NCBI GenBank assembly: GCA_025357355.1
Contig: JANXPK010000591.1
Span: 1-8,670 of the forward strand
Origin: Rhodobacterales bacterium
Lineage (GTDB): Bacteria > Pseudomonadota > Alphaproteobacteria > Rhodobacterales > Rhodobacteraceae
Reading direction: 5' to 3'
DNA: 8,670 nt
Part shown: positions 6,165 to 8,670 of the stretch, in pieces
Numbering within the stretch: position 1 is the first letter of the stretch
How the letters are laid out: every line of letters starts with the position of its first letter
Program-made: the position numbers and the translations under genes
The notes under the pieces: generated by a model
Told to the model about the DNA's origin: nothing
Seen by the model: the letters and a program-made list of their open reading frames with translations, nothing else
Database searches by the model: none

Positions 6165-6806
6165 ATGATAAAGCTTGACATATTTTCCGATCCGGTCTGC
6201 CCGTGGTGCTATCTTGGCAAGGCCAACCTCGACCGTGCGATGGAGGCTCATCCCGAACATCCCTTCGCCATCGAATGGCATCCGTTCCAGTTGAACCCCG
6301 AAATGCCACCCGAGGGCGTGGACAAGCGCGACTACCTTCTGTCGCGCTTTGGCTCGCCGCAGCAACTGGAAGCCATCCACGACCGCTTTCGTGCCATCGC
6401 GAAACAAAACGGCGTCCAGATGGACCCTGACACCCCCAAACGCATTCCCAACACGCTGAACGCCCACCGGGTGATCCATTGGGCGGGGTTGGAAGGGCGG
6501 CAGTCGCTGGTGATGGCCGCCCTGATGCGCGCCTATTGGGTCGAGGGGCGCGACATCGGCAATCTGGGCGTTCTGGCCGATATCGCCGCTGGCGCGGGGA
6601 TGGAGCGGGCGGTGGTCGAACGGCTGCTGGCCTCGGACGCCGATCTCGATGTGGTCAAGGCGCGCGAGGCCCATGCCCGTGAGCGTGGCGTCAACGCGGT
6701 ACCGACCTTTCTGATCGCCAATCAATATGTCGTCTCAGGCGCGCAACCGCCCGAGATGTGGGGGCAGGCGATTGCCGAGATGACCCAGGTCCAGAACAAG
6801 GCATGA
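6165..6806 (+). CDS. FrnE-like DsbA-family oxidoreductase
   Basis: This 213-residue thioredoxin-fold protein belongs to the FrnE/2-hydroxychromene-2-carboxylate isomerase group of the DsbA family. It begins with the first beta strand and an active-site CPWC at 12-15 in the context SDPVCPWCYLG, and has the cis-proline loop VPTF with Pro180. The alpha-helical insertion typical of DsbA-like proteins lies between them. There is no signal peptide, so it acts in the cytoplasm, probably as a thiol-disulfide oxidoreductase or a glutathione-linked isomerase. Both active-site cysteines are kept, which favours redox chemistry over the isomerases that often lack them. AAAGG (6153-6157) lies seven bases before the ATG. 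Its ATGA overlap with the next gene (6803-6806) and the short gap before it place it in one operon between two permeases. The natural substrate is unknown. Confidence 0.93.
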   Translation: MIKLDIFSDPVCPWCYLGKANLDRAMEAHPEHPFAIEWHPFQLNPEMPPEGVDKRDYLLSRFGSPQQLEAIHDRFRAIAKQNGVQMDPDTPKRIPNTLNAHRVIHWAGLEGRQSLVMAALMRAYWVEGRDIGNLGVLADIAAGAGMERAVVERLLASDADLDVVKAREAHARERGVNAVPTFLIANQYVVSGAQPPEMWGQAIAEMTQVQNKA

Positions 6807-8014
6807 CCGTCCTCAAAAGCCCCTCGCAACGCGAATTCGTGGCGATGATGGCGATGCTGTTCGCCACCACCGCCTTGTCCATCGACGCCATGCTGCCCGC
6901 CCTGCCCCGCATCGCCGCCGAATTGACGCCGAACGATGTCAATCAGGCGCAGCTGGTGATCTCGCTGTTCTTCGCAGGCCTTGGCTGTGGCACGCTGATC
7001 GCGGGGCCGGTGTCCGATTCCATAGGCCGCAAGATCACCCTGACGATCTGTGCTGCGATCTACCTGCTGGGTGCGCTTTTGTGCGTGCTGGCCCACAGTC
7101 TTGAAATGCTGCTCTTCGCCCGCTTTCTGCAAGGCGTGGGCGCCTGCGGGCCGCGTGCGGTCGGCATGGCGATGGTGCGCGACCTTTACAGGGGCCGCGA
7201 AATGGCGCGCATCGTGTCCTTCGTGATGATGGTCTTTGCCCTGGTCCCCGCCGGGGCACCACTGGTCGGGCAGGGCCTGATGTTCTTCGGTTCCTGGCGC
7301 ATCATCTTTGTGGCGTTCCTGGTCTTTGCCGTACTGGTTCAAAGCTGGGTCCTGCTGCGCCAACCCGAAACCCTGCGCCCTGAAACCCGGCGCAGGCTGC
7401 GGGTCGGGCTGTTGGTGCAAGCCGCAAAAGAACTGCTGCACCACCGCATCGCCCTGATTTCCACGGCCTGTCAGGCGCTGACATCGGGCTGTCTGGTGGC
7501 GACGCTGTCGTCGCAACAAGGCATCTTCGAACAGCGCTTTGACCGCGCCGCGACGTTCCCGTTGTGGTTCATGCTGATCGCCCTGTGCTCGATCGCCGGC
7601 AGCTTCACCAACACCCGTACCGTCGTTCACTATGGCATGCGCGCCGTGGTCAGCGCGACCTATGCCGGGCAACTGGGCCTGACCTTGATCATCCTTGGCC
7701 TCGACGCTTCCGGCATCATGCCCGCGGTCCTGGTCTTTCCCGCCCATATCCTGTGGTCAATCGGCATTTTCGCCATGATGGGCCTGTCGATGGGCAACCT
7801 GAACGCGCTCGCGATGGAGGATCTGGGCCATATCGCAGGCTTTGCCTCGTCAATGATCACCGCCGTCTCGACCGTGGTTTCAGTGCTGATCGCGGTGCCG
7901 GTCGGGTTGGCCTTCAACGGCACACAACTGCCGCTGATGATCGGGGTTGCGGTGTTTTCGGGGCTCGCGCTGGCGCTGATGCAATTGGTCAAGCGCCCTG
8001 CGCGCATAAGTTGA
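6803..8014 (+). CDS. Bcr/CflA-type MFS drug-efflux transporter
   Basis: This 403-residue inner-membrane permease has about twelve hydrophobic segments. Family marks are an acidic residue in the first segment (SIDAMLPALP, Asp28), motif A between segments 2 and 3 (GPVSDSIGRK, 68-77), motif B with Arg107 in ARFLQGVGACG, a motif-C-like VPAGAPLVGQ at 148-157 in segment 5, and a C-terminal GNLNALAMEDLGHIAGFASS (331-350). These fit the Bcr/CflA branch, whose members export drugs such as bicyclomycin, chloramphenicol or sulfonamides by proton antiport; the actual substrate here is unknown. The start at 6803 overlaps the stop of the FrnE-like gene by four bases. An earlier in-frame start at 6758 would overlap that gene by 49 bases and add a polar tail, so it is rejected. 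It is the last gene of the operon and converges on mfd. Confidence 0.92.
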   Translation: MTVLKSPSQREFVAMMAMLFATTALSIDAMLPALPRIAAELTPNDVNQAQLVISLFFAGLGCGTLIAGPVSDSIGRKITLTICAAIYLLGALLCVLAHSLEMLLFARFLQGVGACGPRAVGMAMVRDLYRGREMARIVSFVMMVFALVPAGAPLVGQGLMFFGSWRIIFVAFLVFAVLVQSWVLLRQPETLRPETRRRLRVGLLVQAAKELLHHRIALISTACQALTSGCLVATLSSQQGIFEQRFDRAATFPLWFMLIALCSIAGSFTNTRTVVHYGMRAVVSATYAGQLGLTLIILGLDASGIMPAVLVFPAHILWSIGIFAMMGLSMGNLNALAMEDLGHIAGFASSMITAVSTVVSVLIAVPVGLAFNGTQLPLMIGVAVFSGLALALMQLVKRPARIS

Positions 8015-8062
8015 TTTTCGGTTAACAGAAAACGGTATCTATTTGATATTGCTGAGTTAAAG

Positions 8063-8087
8063 ATATGGTCCGAGGTTCGGACCATAT
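8063..8087. terminator. Perfect 11-bp hairpin after the mfd stop codon
   Basis: ATATGGTCCGA (8063-8073) and TCGGACCATAT (8077-8087) form a perfect 11-bp stem with a GGT loop. It starts nine bases after the mfd stop codon and lies about 50 bases after the end of the transporter gene that runs toward it. On the minus strand the stem is followed by CTTTAAC, a poor U tract. It probably ends or protects the mfd transcript and may act in both directions. An operator for a dimeric regulator is a less likely reading, because no promoter faces it. Confidence 0.5.
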
Positions 8088-8095
8088 GCCCGAGG

Positions 8096-8670
8096 TCAGA
8101 CCTTCCCCGGCTTCACGATCTTCTCCGCCAGATCCTTGGCCACGTTGAACGCCCCCTTGATGCGGTCGGCTTCCGTCTTCATCTCACCGGTCAACACGAT
8201 CTTGTTGCCCGCGATCTTGGCTCCCGCCCCCTGCGCCTTGACAAATTCCACCAGACCCGCCGGGTTGGCGAACTTGTCGTGGTGAAACTGCACCGTGGCC
8301 CCCTTCGGCCCGACATCCAGCCGCGAAATCCCCGCCTTCTTGCACAAGGCCTTGATGCGGACGATGACCATCAGCGTGTTGACCTCGCGCGGCAACGGCC
8401 CGAACCGGTCGATCAACTCCGCCGCAAACCCCTCCAGTTCGACCTTGGTGGCCAGCGAAGACAGGCGGCGGTAGAGGCCGAGCCTGATGTCGAGGTCCTG
8501 CACGTAACTCTCAGGGATCATCACCGGCACGCCCAGATTGATCTGCGGCGCCCATTGGTCATCAACCGACGACAGGCCCTGCAACTCACCCGATTTGATC
8601 TTGGCAATCGTTTCTTCCAGCATCTGCTGGTAAAGCTCGTAGCCCACTTCCTTGATATGCCCCGACTGCT
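8096..8670 (-). CDS. mfd: Transcription-repair coupling factor Mfd, C-terminal part
   Basis: The reading frame is open to the right edge of the window, so only about 190 C-terminal residues of this roughly 1,150-residue ATP-dependent translocase are present. Mfd frees RNA polymerase stalled at DNA damage and recruits the UvrA excision-repair protein. The visible part begins QSGHIKEVGYELYQQML, which joins the end of the helicase motor to the C-terminal regulatory (TRCF) domain. That domain carries IPESYVQDLDIRLGLYRRL and then FAAELIDRFGPLP, both typical of Mfd. A GTG at 8647 is an internal codon and not the start. The stop codon is followed by a strong hairpin. The gene converges on the Bcr/CflA-type transporter. 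Confidence 0.96.
   Translation of the reverse strand, partial: QSGHIKEVGYELYQQMLEETIAKIKSGELQGLSSVDDQWAPQINLGVPVMIPESYVQDLDIRLGLYRRLSSLATKVELEGFAAELIDRFGPLPREVNTLMVIVRIKALCKKAGISRLDVGPKGATVQFHHDKFANPAGLVEFVKAQGAGAKIAGNKIVLTGEMKTEADRIKGAFNVAKDLAEKIVKPGKV

Noticed and set aside
4930..6168. 412-codon plus-strand frame starting ten bases before the MFS gene
   Set aside because: It covers the same stretch in another frame, is rich in R, P and C, and has no membrane segments or motifs. The frame at 4940 encodes a clear MFS protein.
4754..6181. Long minus-strand open frame opposite the first MFS gene
   Set aside because: The translation is highly charged (H, R, Q, D, G) with no domain and overlaps two convincing genes. 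It is a shadow of third-position GC.
6722..7747. Minus-strand open frame opposite the Bcr/CflA-type gene
   Set aside because: Antisense to a well-supported transporter, with low-complexity H/Q/G/R composition and no family features.

Overview
The window is GC-rich and densely coded, and it looks like the chromosome of an alphaproteobacterium of the Rhodobacter/Roseobacter group. The basis is the style of the proteins (a PHB-cycle 3-hydroxybutyrate dehydrogenase, a YejA-type binding protein, an entericidin lipoprotein, an FrnE-like oxidoreductase, Mfd), the GC-rich codon use and the weak promoters. The placement is inference; no rRNA or tRNA gene is present to test it. I see no phage, transposase, integrase or CRISPR sequence.

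Layout. 1-175 is non-coding and holds the first copy of a structured repeat. 176-949 (-) is 3-hydroxybutyrate dehydrogenase. 950-1235 is a divergent regulatory region. It contains a TGC-rich palindromic cluster next to the dehydrogenase ribosome binding site. It also contains a compact minus-strand unit made of a promoter, about 75 nt of transcript and a strong intrinsic terminator, and a probable plus-strand promoter for the next gene. 1236-3050 (+) is a secreted YejA-like oligopeptide-binding protein, followed by a 40-residue entericidin-type lipoprotein (3066-3188). 3189-3561 lies between convergent genes and holds the second, longer copy of the repeat. 3562-4224 and 4221-4850 (both -) are an alpha/beta-hydrolase esterase and an AlkA-type DNA glycosylase with a 4-base overlap. 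4940-8014 (+) is a tight three-gene operon: an MFS permease, an FrnE/DsbA-family oxidoreductase and a Bcr/CflA-type MFS permease. 8096-8670 (-) is the 3' end of mfd, with a perfect 11-bp hairpin just after its stop codon.

How it fits together. The protein-coding genes are ordinary housekeeping and accessory genes: PHB mobilisation, peptide capture, alkylation and transcription-coupled repair, efflux. I do not see a new multi-gene system. The signals the genes do not explain are non-coding. One is the small minus-strand transcription unit in the dehydrogenase leader, which is either a small RNA or an attenuator. The other is the pair of diverged repeats at gene 3' ends, whose stems are kept by compensating base changes; one copy carries a 92-nt segment bounded by a 7-bp direct repeat.
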